Source: Halomonas sp. CUBES01 (GTDB lineage Bacteria; Pseudomonadota; Gammaproteobacteria; Pseudomonadales; Halomonadaceae). From it: DNA of 64,000 bases. The notes beneath the pieces are model-generated. The model was not told where the DNA came from. It saw only the letters and a program-made list of their open reading frames with translations, and made no database searches. Of the stretch, positions 7,320 to 14,956 are shown in pieces. The stretch is taken from the NCBI RefSeq assembly GCF_020991005.1, contig NZ_JAJLLW010000004.1, positions 186,001 to 250,000 of the forward strand. Reading direction: 5' to 3'. How positions within the stretch are numbered: position 1 is the first letter of the stretch; each line of letters opens with the position of its first letter. The position numbers and the translations under genes are program-made.

Positions 7320-7371
7320 ACTTTTTAAGGGTGCGCACAACACCAGCTTAACCAAAACCAGGAGCAAAATC

Positions 7372-7608
7372 ATGACTGCAAAAGCTACCTTTTACCATGC
7401 CGGATGCCCAGTATGCGTGGCTGCTGAGGACAATGTGGCAAAGGCAATTGATCGGTCTCTCTACGAAGTAGAAGCTGTCCATCTTGGCAACGAAAAATCA
7501 CGAATTGCCGAGGCCGAAACTGCTGGCGTTAAGTCGGTACCAGCGCTGGTTCTGGACGGTACGCCGTTCCATATCAATTTCGGCGCGAGCCTTTCCGACC
7601 TGAAATAG
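7372..7608 (+). CDS. Small thioredoxin/glutaredoxin-fold protein with CPVC motif
   Basis: A 78-residue single-domain redoxin. The first strand leads into GCPVC at residues 11-15, and VKSVPALVLDG carries the cis-proline. It lacks the length of full thioredoxins and resembles small glutaredoxin-like proteins found beside HxlR regulators. It is probably a cytoplasmic thiol-disulfide exchange protein induced under stress. The ATG follows CAGGAGC. A hairpin at 7623-7652 just after the stop may end its transcript. Confidence 0.8.
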   Translation: MTAKATFYHAGCPVCVAAEDNVAKAIDRSLYEVEAVHLGNEKSRIAEAETAGVKSVPALVLDGTPFHINFGASLSDLK

Positions 7609-7622
7609 CGAGTGCAATACCT

Positions 7623-7652
7623 GCAGCGCCTCAGCTTCTAGTGGGGCGCTGC
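7623..7652 (+). terminator. Hairpin after the redoxin gene, weak terminator candidate
   Basis: GCAGCGCC at 7623-7630 pairs exactly with GGCGCTGC at 7645-7652. The T-tract expected of an intrinsic terminator is missing, so it may instead be an mRNA 3' stabiliser. Confidence 0.4.
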
Positions 7653-7741
7653 TCATAAAGAAAAGCATCTGTTTTACTTATTCTTATTAGCCATTGTTCG
7701 CATCCTGAATTCAAACATTAAGCGCAGCACCTACGGTTATT

Positions 7742-9289
7742 CTATGAATCCAAAACCTTCCGCTTGACGCAATATTTTTTGTCCGCATTAATGCTTTCAT
7801 AAAACGACGAAGAGGCTCGCTGTGCATGACGGCATATGATATCTAGTGCACTTGTAAAGAAAAACTTACCACTTGTAGACTCCCCAACAGCAAATAATCC
7901 GTGCTCATGCGTCATGTCACTACGTATAACTTGATAGGTATTGCCATCAACTTCTAAGCCACCATGTGGGTGTGATGCAATCAACCCTTGTGCTTCGAGG
8001 TTAACCATAAGATTTGAATTAGACTTTGAGAAAGACTTAGGGCTCCCTGTTGCTAAAACAGCAAAGTCATAAACTTCCCCCGACTGTTTTTCGGTGGATA
8101 GCACAGGATTACCGTTACATGTTTTTTCAACACTAACGTCCCCCGACTTGAATTCAAGTGACCCGTCTTCAAGGTAGTCCTTTATTTTCACAGCATTTTC
8201 ACGAGGAATTGAAACGCGGTATGAGAGAAACATACTTAAATAAAGATCCCGGAAAATATCTTTTTCATCATCAGCGATCATACCCCAAAGATCGTCAATG
8301 ATCGCATTGGTTGCGTATAGCACTGCCTGCCACCCCCTTGGTCCTTCAGCCAATGCGATCTCTTCGGAGAGAAAATCATTTAAATTGTCTATAGGTGATG
8401 GTAAAACCAATGGTTCACTTGGGTGATCTGGATTGTCAGAAAAATAGTGGTCAAGATCATCCTTAACCAGCTTAACCACATCCTTTATCGAAAGTTCCCC
8501 CCCTTTTTGGCGTAACCGCATAATGTTGTCTGGTGACAATTTCCTCGGTGTAAATCTCCCTTGTGTTCCACGAACAGATGGAAAAAAACCACTGCGAGAG
8601 TACATGGTTATTCTTCCAGTATGACCAGTTTCCTTCAGCGCTATGACCGTATCTATAGCACTTAATCTCGATCCAATAATTGCAACTTCTTTTTCTTTAT
8701 CAATCCAACTTGTAAGTTTCGAAACTGGGTAAGGATTACTAATGATGCCTGCATCCATTTTTGGCGTATCTCTTGGAGCATTCTCCAATGTGCCGCACAT
8801 CAGAAACACATAGTCGGCGCGAACTCTAATACTACATACAGTTTGGACAATATACCCCTCTCTTTTTTTCTTAACATCCATCACTTCTGCATTTACAGGG
8901 ACGACCTTTATCCCATTTTTAACTGCTTTTCTCACAGTATGAGAGAAAGAATGTTGCAGATATTGACCGAATAGCGGGCGGGGTGCATACGAGTCACGAC
9001 TCGCGTCAAAATTTGGATATTTCCATTGCCAATATTCTGGATGATTGTGAAGCCAGTCGTAGAAATCTCCTTTTTTCTCAGGGTAAATCGTTATAAAGCC
9101 TGTTTTAGTGTTAAGCAGGTTACTTGCCAAGTCATCGTTATATGCAGAACCAGGCCCAAAAGCAGGGTTCTTCTCTACTACATAAACGGTATAGCTTGAT
9201 TCCTCGCCTCCATTCATTTTTTCCATAAGTCCGTCAAGGAAGGAGATAGAGGCCGCTCCTCCTCCGACGATACAGATTACTTGTTCCAT
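7742..9289 (-). CDS. FAD/NAD(P)-binding protein (YdhS-like), last gene of the TetR operon
   Basis: A 515-residue protein with an N-terminal dinucleotide fold (IVGGGAAS at residues 8-14), a second Rossmann-type segment (VAIIGSRLSAIDTVIAL) and a late ATGS motif. This arrangement is seen in the FAD-NAD(P)-binding family that includes E. coli YdhS. Biochemical function is unknown; relatives are presumed oxidoreductases or N-hydroxylase-like enzymes. The start overlaps the CoA-transferase stop as TAATG, so translation is coupled. Codon use is AT-richer than in the flanking housekeeping genes. Confidence 0.82.
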   Translation of the reverse strand: MEQVICIVGGGAASISFLDGLMEKMNGGEESSYTVYVVEKNPAFGPGSAYNDDLASNLLNTKTGFITIYPEKKGDFYDWLHNHPEYWQWKYPNFDASRDSYAPRPLFGQYLQHSFSHTVRKAVKNGIKVVPVNAEVMDVKKKREGYIVQTVCSIRVRADYVFLMCGTLENAPRDTPKMDAGIISNPYPVSKLTSWIDKEKEVAIIGSRLSAIDTVIALKETGHTGRITMYSRSGFFPSVRGTQGRFTPRKLSPDNIMRLRQKGGELSIKDVVKLVKDDLDHYFSDNPDHPSEPLVLPSPIDNLNDFLSEEIALAEGPRGWQAVLYATNAIIDDLWGMIADDEKDIFRDLYLSMFLSYRVSIPRENAVKIKDYLEDGSLEFKSGDVSVEKTCNGNPVLSTEKQSGEVYDFAVLATGSPKSFSKSNSNLMVNLEAQGLIASHPHGGLEVDGNTYQVIRSDMTHEHGLFAVGESTSGKFFFTSALDIICRHAQRASSSFYESINADKKYCVKRKVLDS

Positions 9290-10767
9290 TAGATACTCCC
9301 AGCGTATGCATTCATCACAGAAAGTTCGCTGCTGATTTCGAAATCAGCATCAGTTAATTTTCTAATGTCAGTCGGTTTCAAACCTTCAAAAATTTCTGTA
9401 AGAATTAACCCGTTCGAATCTATCTCGAAAACAGCTCTATCTGTAATTATCTTAATTTTTGAAGCATTAGAGTATGATGGATCAAATGTAACCTGATCTA
9501 GGTGCTCTACTATCTTCGCTAGGCTATTGGCATTTCTGCACCCGGATGGAGTTGCTACCAAAGTTCCGCAAAAAATAATTTCTTTTGCTGATGCGGTTAT
9601 ATTTATAAATCCACCAGCCCCAGGTCTTCGGTCTTGAAATCTACTTACATTAACACGGCCCTTCGCGTCTATCTGAGCAAATCCTAAAAACGCTTTATCA
9701 ATTCCTCCGCCATCATAAAAAGTGAACAGTTGTGCCTGATCAATAATCGCGTCAGGGTTTATTGATGCTCCAAAAGAATTACCGAAAAGCGGACTGCCGC
9801 CTACAACTCCTGACTCGATGGTTAATGTGTAAGAAGCTCGTTGATCCTCGGACATTGACCTTCCGATTTCAGCAGGAATTCCGATACCAAAGTTTATTAC
9901 CCTTTTTTGGTAAGGACCCACTGGAAGTTCTTCAAGTGTTCTATTGACTATACGGATTCGACCTAGGTCTTCTTTATATTCTATATCCTCGACTTCCGGA
10001 CACCCCTCGTGGCCATATGTAAATGGGTGATCAACTCCCTTGGAGGTAACTACTGCGTCTACTAAATGTCCAGGTATATCGACTTCATGTATATTGATCT
10101 TGCCATGCTGTATAGCTTCTACTTGGACGAGTACAATACCATTTGAGTTACGTGCCGCTTGAGCTTGTGCGAGAGCATCCATTTTTGATGCTTCGCTTCT
10201 CATTGAGATGTTCCCAAAGCGATCAGAAACCGTCCCCCTTATTAGTGCTACATCGACCTTCTGTGAAGGGTAGAAAAGATACTCTTTCCCTTTTAAGCCA
10301 ATAACCTCAACCAGCGGTTTTGTTTTATTTAGGTCAAATACCCCCCCTTCAAAACGCGGGTCTACGAAAGTATTTAACCCCACCTTGGTGATAACTCCTG
10401 GCCCGCCTTCAGCAATAGTTGTGAACAGCTTGCTCACCACCCCTTGGGGCCAATTATGTGCAGAAATCTCTCCTGATTCACCCATAGCACTTAGCTTAGG
10501 ACATAGGTTCCAGTAACCTCCTACTGCACTTTCAATTAGTCCAGAGTGAGCAAGTCGATCTAAACCACGGCCATTATTATCTCCAGCACCAGAAGCAAAC
10601 AGTAGTTTTAACGACCTTGGTTTGCCATGCTTTAAGAAACTTTCTTCGATGGCTTTAGTTAAAAGGTCCGGATGGCCGCAGCTTCCAAAGCCTCCGGGGG
10701 CAATAGCTGCCCCTGACGGTATCATGCTGATTGCTTGAGACGGGGTCACGCTTTCCATAGGTATCAT
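9289..10767 (-). CDS. Acyl-CoA:acetate/3-ketoacid CoA-transferase (YdiF/propionate CoA-transferase type)
   Basis: A 492-residue fused alpha/beta CoA-transferase. Family markers include GGFGSCGHPD, NWPQGVVSKLF, GLNTFVDPRFEGG and the catalytic-glutamate segment IESGVVGG (Glu about residue 318), which forms the glutamyl-CoA thioester intermediate. It moves CoA between carboxylic acids, letting the cell activate an acid without ATP. Within this operon it probably activates the acid handled by the other enzymes. A second ATG nine bases downstream is an alternative start. Confidence 0.88.
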   Translation of the reverse strand: MIPMESVTPSQAISMIPSGAAIAPGGFGSCGHPDLLTKAIEESFLKHGKPRSLKLLFASGAGDNNGRGLDRLAHSGLIESAVGGYWNLCPKLSAMGESGEISAHNWPQGVVSKLFTTIAEGGPGVITKVGLNTFVDPRFEGGVFDLNKTKPLVEVIGLKGKEYLFYPSQKVDVALIRGTVSDRFGNISMRSEASKMDALAQAQAARNSNGIVLVQVEAIQHGKINIHEVDIPGHLVDAVVTSKGVDHPFTYGHEGCPEVEDIEYKEDLGRIRIVNRTLEELPVGPYQKRVINFGIGIPAEIGRSMSEDQRASYTLTIESGVVGGSPLFGNSFGASINPDAIIDQAQLFTFYDGGGIDKAFLGFAQIDAKGRVNVSRFQDRRPGAGGFINITASAKEIIFCGTLVATPSGCRNANSLAKIVEHLDQVTFDPSYSNASKIKIITDRAVFEIDSNGLILTEIFEGLKPTDIRKLTDADFEISSELSVMNAYAGSI

Positions 10768-10777
10768 TCCGCTCTGT

Positions 10778-11188
10778 TCATGTCAGCTGCTTTACTGGTA
10801 TATCCCGCATGGCCAATATTACGCATCCGGTATTAGAGCGCATACTATGGGTAGTCCCTGGCGCTCTAATTATCAAACTTCCTGGGGTATTAATTTCCCC
10901 ATTTTCGATATACTCGCCTTGTAGGACTAATACCATTTCATAGCCGCGGTGAAGATGAAGAGGAACAAATGCCCCGGGTAGATATTTGATCAAAGCAGCA
11001 TCTGAACCGGTAGGGTTATCCTTTTTGTTGTCGAATAAAATATGGATAAAGACATTGTTCCTGAGACCCGGCTCCATTTGCTCAAATTCTATATCGGGCA
11101 ATTCGACATTACTCATAACCAACTTTAATATTTTATCTTTCGCTTCTGGATGATCGGAAAACCTTTCCATAGCTTTTAGCGTATCCAT
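10778..11188 (-). CDS. Cupin-domain protein, ChrR-like
   Basis: A 136-residue protein with one cupin barrel. The first metal motif is PGAFVPLHLHRGYEMVLVLQG and the second is PGSLIIRAPGTTHSM. The pattern resembles ChrR-type anti-sigma C-terminal cupins and acetyl-acetone-type dioxygenases. Both metal-binding histidine sets look present, so a small-molecule dioxygenase or isomerase role is plausible, but the reaction is not known. It lies ten bases upstream of the CoA-transferase gene in the same operon. Confidence 0.8.
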   Translation of the reverse strand: MDTLKAMERFSDHPEAKDKILKLVMSNVELPDIEFEQMEPGLRNNVFIHILFDNKKDNPTGSDAALIKYLPGAFVPLHLHRGYEMVLVLQGEYIENGEINTPGSLIIRAPGTTHSMRSNTGCVILAMRDIPVKQLT

Positions 11189-11231
11189 AGATCAAACCCT
11201 TCAATTATCCGTATAATTTTATTTTAGATTA

Positions 11232-11657
11232 CTAGCTAATCCATTTTCTTCTTCCGGACTGTGTCAACCCGTTGTAGCCCCAGAACTCAGCCGGCACTTG
11301 AGTAACCGAAATATAATTAGTATAAGCCAGGTCGCCATAGAACTGCTTCATTGTTTCGTAAGCTTCACGAACCCATGTGCTGACCTCCTCGTGAGAGTTG
11401 GTATCCTCTGTTATCTTTATATCCATATCAAAGGTTGGACTTTTAGGACACAAAGCCGCTCCAGAAACAAACCAATTGCTGGGCTCGATTTCCATAATTT
11501 TCACTACAACTAATTCACGATCCTTCTTCAAAACTCTCGCTGTGCTTTCTGTCAGCCGTTCGGTGATGGCGTGATATTTATTGGCATTAAGGGACCCTGC
11601 ATATCCCTCCCCATTTTCATTAGCAAGATTACATACAGAAACTGTAATAATTGGCAT
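11232..11657 (-). CDS. Tautomerase-superfamily protein with N-terminal proline
   Basis: A 141-residue protein beginning MPIITVSV. Removal of Met exposes Pro1, the catalytic base of the 4-oxalocrotonate tautomerase superfamily. It is about twice the length of 4-OT (62 residues), so it may be a fused two-unit member such as those related to cis-CaaD or malonate semialdehyde decarboxylase. The substrate is unknown, but a keto-enol step fits beside a cupin and a CoA-transferase. The start has GAGGAAGAG immediately upstream. Confidence 0.8.
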   Translation of the reverse strand: MPIITVSVCNLANENGEGYAGSLNANKYHAITERLTESTARVLKKDRELVVVKIMEIEPSNWFVSGAALCPKSPTFDMDIKITEDTNSHEEVSTWVREAYETMKQFYGDLAYTNYISVTQVPAEFWGYNGLTQSGRRKWIS

Positions 11658-11666
11658 CTCTTCCTC

Positions 11667-12170
11667 TCATACCCAGTAATTGGGCCATTGCTTAGTTTGG
11701 CCTAAGTTGTTGATCATTAGAGCGATTAAAACCAGCACCACTGAACCTGCTAGAACAGGCGTAGCGAGGAAGGACCAGTCGCTGACACCCGCTGTAATCA
11801 CAACCAACGGGTTTGCCCCAGCCGGGGGATGCACTGCCCGGAAAAACTGCATCAAAGCTATGGCAAGTCCTACACCAATTGCCATTTGCCAGATTCCCGC
11901 CCCAAAGGTGTTCATCATCAGTAATCCCACTGCAGCGGCAATTATGTGACCCCCGATGACGTTTCTTGGCTGTGCTAGCGGAGCCCCTGGCGCCGCGAAG
12001 AGAAGGACGCACGTTGCGCCAAAAGGCGCCATCAGGAAAGGCACCCCCGCAAGCTGTGTCAGCAGTGCCACTGCCCCGATGCCTGCGACTCCACCAACCA
12101 AGCCTGTTAGAATTTGAATCGCATCAGGGCGGGCCGGAGCCACACCCGCACCTTTAATTTTGTGAAGCAT
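11667..12170 (-). CDS. HPP-family integral membrane protein, first gene of the TetR operon
   Basis: A 167-residue membrane protein with about four transmembrane segments and the family signature AVHPPAGANPLVVI. FMAPFGATCVLLF-type residues precede it. HPP proteins have been linked to nitrite transport in chloroplasts and otherwise lack a firm role; here transport of the pathway substrate is plausible. The ATG at 12170 follows GAGGTGG; an upstream TTG is less likely. It is divergent from the TetR gene across the palindromic operator. Confidence 0.88.
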   Translation of the reverse strand: MLHKIKGAGVAPARPDAIQILTGLVGGVAGIGAVALLTQLAGVPFLMAPFGATCVLLFAAPGAPLAQPRNVIGGHIIAAAVGLLMMNTFGAGIWQMAIGVGLAIALMQFFRAVHPPAGANPLVVITAGVSDWSFLATPVLAGSVVLVLIALMINNLGQTKQWPNYWV

Positions 12171-12190
12171 ATTCCACCTCTGTGCCAAAA

Positions 12191-12210
12191 TGTACAGACA
12201 GGTCTGTACA
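12191..12210. promoter_or_regulatory. Palindromic TetR-type operator
   Basis: TGTACAGACAGGTCTGTACA has perfect nine-base arms around a two-base centre. It lies 21 bases before the HPP gene and 72 before the TetR gene. The form ACAGAC-N2-GTCTGT is typical of TetR-family sites. It probably represses the leftward operon and may autoregulate tetR. Confidence 0.75.
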
Positions 12211-12282
12211 CTAAATCATAGCTGGCCTCTCTGCAATGCCAGTTACAACTATTAATCAACACCTTTGCGATAGGTTATAACT

Positions 12283-12852
12283 ATGAAAAAACGTGACGAT
12301 ATCCTTTACACAGCCCTTCGGCTGTTCAATGAAAATGGGTATCATGCTGTAGGAGTGGATAGGATTCGTGACGAAGCTCATGTCTCCAAAATGACGTTAT
12401 ACAAGCATTTTGCGAATAAGGATAAACTTGTTGAAGAGGTCCTGAAGCTTCGTCATGTGACATTTAAAGAATCTCTCGAGAATGAGATTTCAAAAGCGGA
12501 AGACCCTTTAGATAAAATCAACGCTTTTATTAATTGGCACATCCGATGGTTTTTTTCTAATGACTTTCATGGGTGTATGTTTATTAAAGCGACTGGTGAG
12601 TTTCACGACACTGCTAATTTTTTGTCAGTCTCACAAGATCACAAGGAATGGCTGACTAACCTATTGGAAGATCTTCTTAAAGCTGCAAATGTCTCGCAGC
12701 CAGAATCCTGTGCCCAGCTTTTCGAGATAACCCTTGATGGGATGATCGTTAATGTCTCTATTTTCCAATCTTTTGAGAGAATTCAAGCTGCTTGGTACAA
12801 GCTCTGCGACGCCGTAAATCTCCCTCGTTTAACATTGGAGAAGCCCATGTAG
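12283..12852 (+). CDS. TetR/AcrR-family transcriptional regulator
   Basis: A 189-residue regulator. The N-terminal helix-turn-helix runs RDDILYTALRLFNENGYHAV, then VDRIRDEAHVSKMTLYKHF, a classical TetR sequence. The C-terminal ligand domain is LEKPM-terminated and has a GCMFIKATGEF segment common in a TetR subgroup. It faces the five-gene operon across a perfect palindrome and is very likely its ligand-controlled repressor. The ribosome site is weak. Base composition is AT-rich like the operon, suggesting they moved together. Confidence 0.9.
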   Translation: MKKRDDILYTALRLFNENGYHAVGVDRIRDEAHVSKMTLYKHFANKDKLVEEVLKLRHVTFKESLENEISKAEDPLDKINAFINWHIRWFFSNDFHGCMFIKATGEFHDTANFLSVSQDHKEWLTNLLEDLLKAANVSQPESCAQLFEITLDGMIVNVSIFQSFERIQAAWYKLCDAVNLPRLTLEKPM

Positions 12853-12921
12853 TGGTGACATCACCCCCTGATAGAGCAGCGCTACACTTTAGAGTCCGAT
12901 CCATAGGTAAGGAGATTGGAT

Positions 12922-13185
12922 ATGAATAAGCGTTTCAGCGAAGAACAGGTCATCGGTTTCCTGGGCGAAGCAGAAGCAGGATTGCCCATCAAGGAGCTTT
13001 GCCTTCTGCATGGCTTCTCGGAGGCAAGCAACTATTTATGGCGCAGCGAGTTTGGCGGAATGAGCGTGCCAGATGCGAAACAGCTAAAAGAACTCGAAGC
13101 CGAAAATACTCGTTTGGAAAAGCTGCTCGCTGAGTCGCTAGTGGAGATTGAGGTCACTCGCGAGGCGCTGAGAAAAAAGTGGTGA
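12922..13185 (+). CDS. IS3-family transposase OrfA
   Basis: An 87-residue helix-turn-helix and leucine-zipper protein (MNKRFSEEQVIGFLGEAEAG, then ELEAENTRLEKLLAES). This is the OrfA that in intact IS3 elements joins OrfB by frameshifting. The ATG at 12922 has AAGGAG upstream. It overlaps the OrfB frame at its stop. Without a complete OrfB it has no transposition role, though it could still bind related terminal repeats. Confidence 0.85.
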   Translation: MNKRFSEEQVIGFLGEAEAGLPIKELCLLHGFSEASNYLWRSEFGGMSVPDAKQLKELEAENTRLEKLLAESLVEIEVTREALRKKW

Positions 13186-13464
13186 GTGCCCCTGCACGCC
13201 GAGACGTGATGCGCTTTATGGTGTCACGTGGCCTGAGTAAGCGCCGAGCGCTCCGTGTCATCCGCATGAGTGCCAGTGCATTGCGCTACCAATCGGCCCC
13301 TGACCGCAATGAGGCATTGCGTGAACGCATCGTCGCTATGGCGCTAGCATGATCTACCTGAAACTGCGTCAAGCCGGTGAACAGGTCAATCATAAGCGCA
13401 TCGAACACCTTTACTCGGTGGCTCAGTTGCAGGTAAAACGCCGCAAGCGCAAGAAGGTTCCCAC
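13182..13464 (+). pseudogene. IS3-family transposase OrfB, truncated and frameshifted
   Basis: From a GTG at 13182 the frame reads VSAPARRDVMRFMVSRGLSK and then DRNEALRERIVAMA, as in OrfB N-termini. About ten codons are then missing and the sequence resumes in another frame as MIYLKLRQAGEQVNHKRIEH. It ends after RRKRKKVP, before the DDE integrase core. Confidence 0.75.
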
Positions 13465-13700
13465 GTTGTGGAGCTGTACCGATTCGGCAAATGCAGCGAA
13501 CTGCCTAGCGTAGCTATCAGCCTTCTCGGCCATGGCTTCGGTGTAGGTAGCTTCATGCACCAGCACGTGTGCAAGACCTGATGCTGACACAATAGATCAG
13601 ATACCAGCCTTTCCCCTTGCTCTCGCGCAACGCGACCCCAGCGACGTTTCTGCTTTTTTGTGGGCACACCGGCGGAGGTGCCGAGGAAGAGTAAGTTCAT
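13465..13700 (-). pseudogene. RNase Z relic with internal deletions
   Basis: The start MNLLFLGTSAGVPTK is the same as intact rnz at 4398, but the frame soon breaks. Relative to the intact copy, a 529-base piece is missing between two copies of CGTGTGC (3726-3732 and 4255-4261), leaving one copy at 13566-13572. Smaller gaps also occur. The far end is cut by the IS3 relic. The preceding GNAT stop overlaps the rnz ATG as ATGA, suggesting the two genes once formed a transcriptional pair. Confidence 0.8.
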
Positions 13701-14192
13701 AGTTTGCTCGTGATCTCTCTTGCAACCTCATTGGCCGTTGCACTCATAAACAATAAGTCATCCGTGGATTCTGACTCGATGATGGAGAAGCCAAGGCTTG
13801 AATATAAAGAACGAGCGGCAGGGTTGTCCCGATAGACGCGCAGCGTCACTGTCGACGCACCTGTTGATTGTCTCGTCTGTGCTATCAGCTTTTCACACAA
13901 CAAGCGACCAGCGCCCTTTCCTCTTGCCTCAGGCGAAATAATAATCCTGCCGATATGCACAGTGCCCTGCTTCCCAGGCCAGAACTGGCCAAAACCAATG
14001 CAGTGGTTATCGATATCGGATAAACAATAGCTAGAGCACCCTTCAACGGCGAGTAGCTCAGGCAAATTGGCTGCAGCAAAAGGAAACGGCACGGATGGCC
14101 CCGCCCAGCGAGAACAGGCTTTCTTATCGCTGATCCAAGCCGCGATAGCCTTATAATCCGCTTTTCCTGGTGTTCGTAGAGTTTTTTTGCAT
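13697..14192 (-). pseudogene. GNAT acetyltransferase with a one-base frameshift in an A7 run
   Basis: From the GTG at 14092 the frame gives a GNAT domain with GRIIISPEARGKGAGRLL (acetyl-CoA loop) and a NPAARSLYSSLGF end. The natural N-terminus lies upstream in another frame. The ATG at 14192 is followed by a run of seven A (minus strand, 14182-14188), and dropping one A gives MQKTLRTPGKADYKAIAAWI leading straight into the domain. This could be a true mutation, phase variation, ribosomal slippage or a sequencing error. The ATG lies right after the GTTAGAC box of an attC-like site. Confidence 0.7.
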
Positions 14193-14194
14193 AT

Positions 14195-14278
14195 GTCTAA
14201 CGCCAGCCACCTTGCGTGGCTGCGTAATGAAGGCGAAGCCGCAATGCTGTGTGCGTTGCGTGCTTGGCTTTGTTATGC
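14195..14278 (-). other. Integron attC-like recombination site
   Basis: An 84-base site between the NADAR stop and the GNAT start. Reading leftward, the outer boxes are GCATAAC and GTTAGAC, the latter a perfect GTTRRRY. The inner boxes GCCAAGCAC and GTGGCTGGC pair with small bulges. GTTAGAC followed two bases later by ATG is the usual way a cassette gene begins. This is one of the two best sites in the window. Confidence 0.72.
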
Positions 14279-14302
14279 ACATTAGCGGGTTAAAAGGAAC
14301 CA

Positions 14303-14956
14303 TTAAAACAATGCAGGCTGTGGCTTTTTACCGCTGCCCGAGCTCGTAGCGATGACTGTCTCGATAGGTTTATCTAACAACACGAAGTCGGGAATACCAA
14401 GTGGAGGCACCGTCTTCAGCGCACTATCAGTATCACCTTTGAGTTTCTCCCTTAGTTCCATCAAAAGTCTGCCTAGTACATTCTGCCCGACCAATATATC
14501 GCCAGCTTCGTCTCCTAGCTTGGCTCCCCAAAAGTCGTCCTTGCGTGATTGCTCGACGATTGGCTGATCAAAAGTTGCTAGCAGCAGTCGACCAAATTCT
14601 TCATAGTTCTGCGCGAGCTTCACGCGCAGACACCAGCGCATGACTTTGTGTCTAACCTCGTCCCAATCCGACCTTGAGTCTTTGCGATGCGGTTTGCTCT
14701 TCATCTTAGCGGTCATCGGACTGTGCTGCCCGATGATTAGCCGCTGAATTTCCGGCATGTGAGGGAAACGGCAGGCCTGATATAGGGCCTCAGTCGTCAG
14801 GATTCGGACGCCGTTGATCTGCAAGGGGTAGCCCGACGCCATGTTGGATAAACCACCAAAAGCTTCCCTCGTCTTATAGACAACGACAACCTCACTGCGG
14901 ACATATGTCCGCAAGAGACTTTTCTCAGGTTGATCTATGCTAGAACGTGAGGTCAT
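14303..14956 (-). CDS. NADAR-domain protein (YbiA-like N-glycosidase/ADP-ribosyl hydrolase fold)
   Basis: A 217-residue protein whose NADAR domain spans about residues 32-172: FGGLSNMASGYPL, TTEALYQACRF, a DW pair near 97, DDFWGAKLGDE near 140 and GQNVLGRLLMELR near 157. NADAR proteins cleave N-glycosidic bonds (YbiA on riboflavin-pathway intermediates); some remove ADP-ribose from guanine and act as DarT antitoxins. About 45 C-terminal residues are not assigned. The ATG at 14956 overlaps the end of the phosphoribosyltransferase-like gene, and AAGGAAC precedes it. An attC-like site follows the stop. Confidence 0.85.
   Translation of the reverse strand: MTSRSSIDQPEKSLLRTYVRSEVVVVYKTREAFGGLSNMASGYPLQINGVRILTTEALYQACRFPHMPEIQRLIIGQHSPMTAKMKSKPHRKDSRSDWDEVRHKVMRWCLRVKLAQNYEEFGRLLLATFDQPIVEQSRKDDFWGAKLGDEAGDILVGQNVLGRLLMELREKLKGDTDSALKTVPPLGIPDFVLLDKPIETVIATSSGSGKKPQPALF

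Larger units (their letters stand above)
12855..13464 (+). mobile_element. Degenerate IS3-family insertion sequence
   Basis: The element keeps its left part: probable end sequence near TGACATCACCCCCTGA, an OrfA gene and the first part of OrfB. OrfB has an internal deletion with frameshift and is cut off after KRRKRKKVP, where the sequence joins an rnz fragment at about 13465. The right end and the DDE catalytic core are absent, so it cannot move by itself. Confidence 0.75.
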
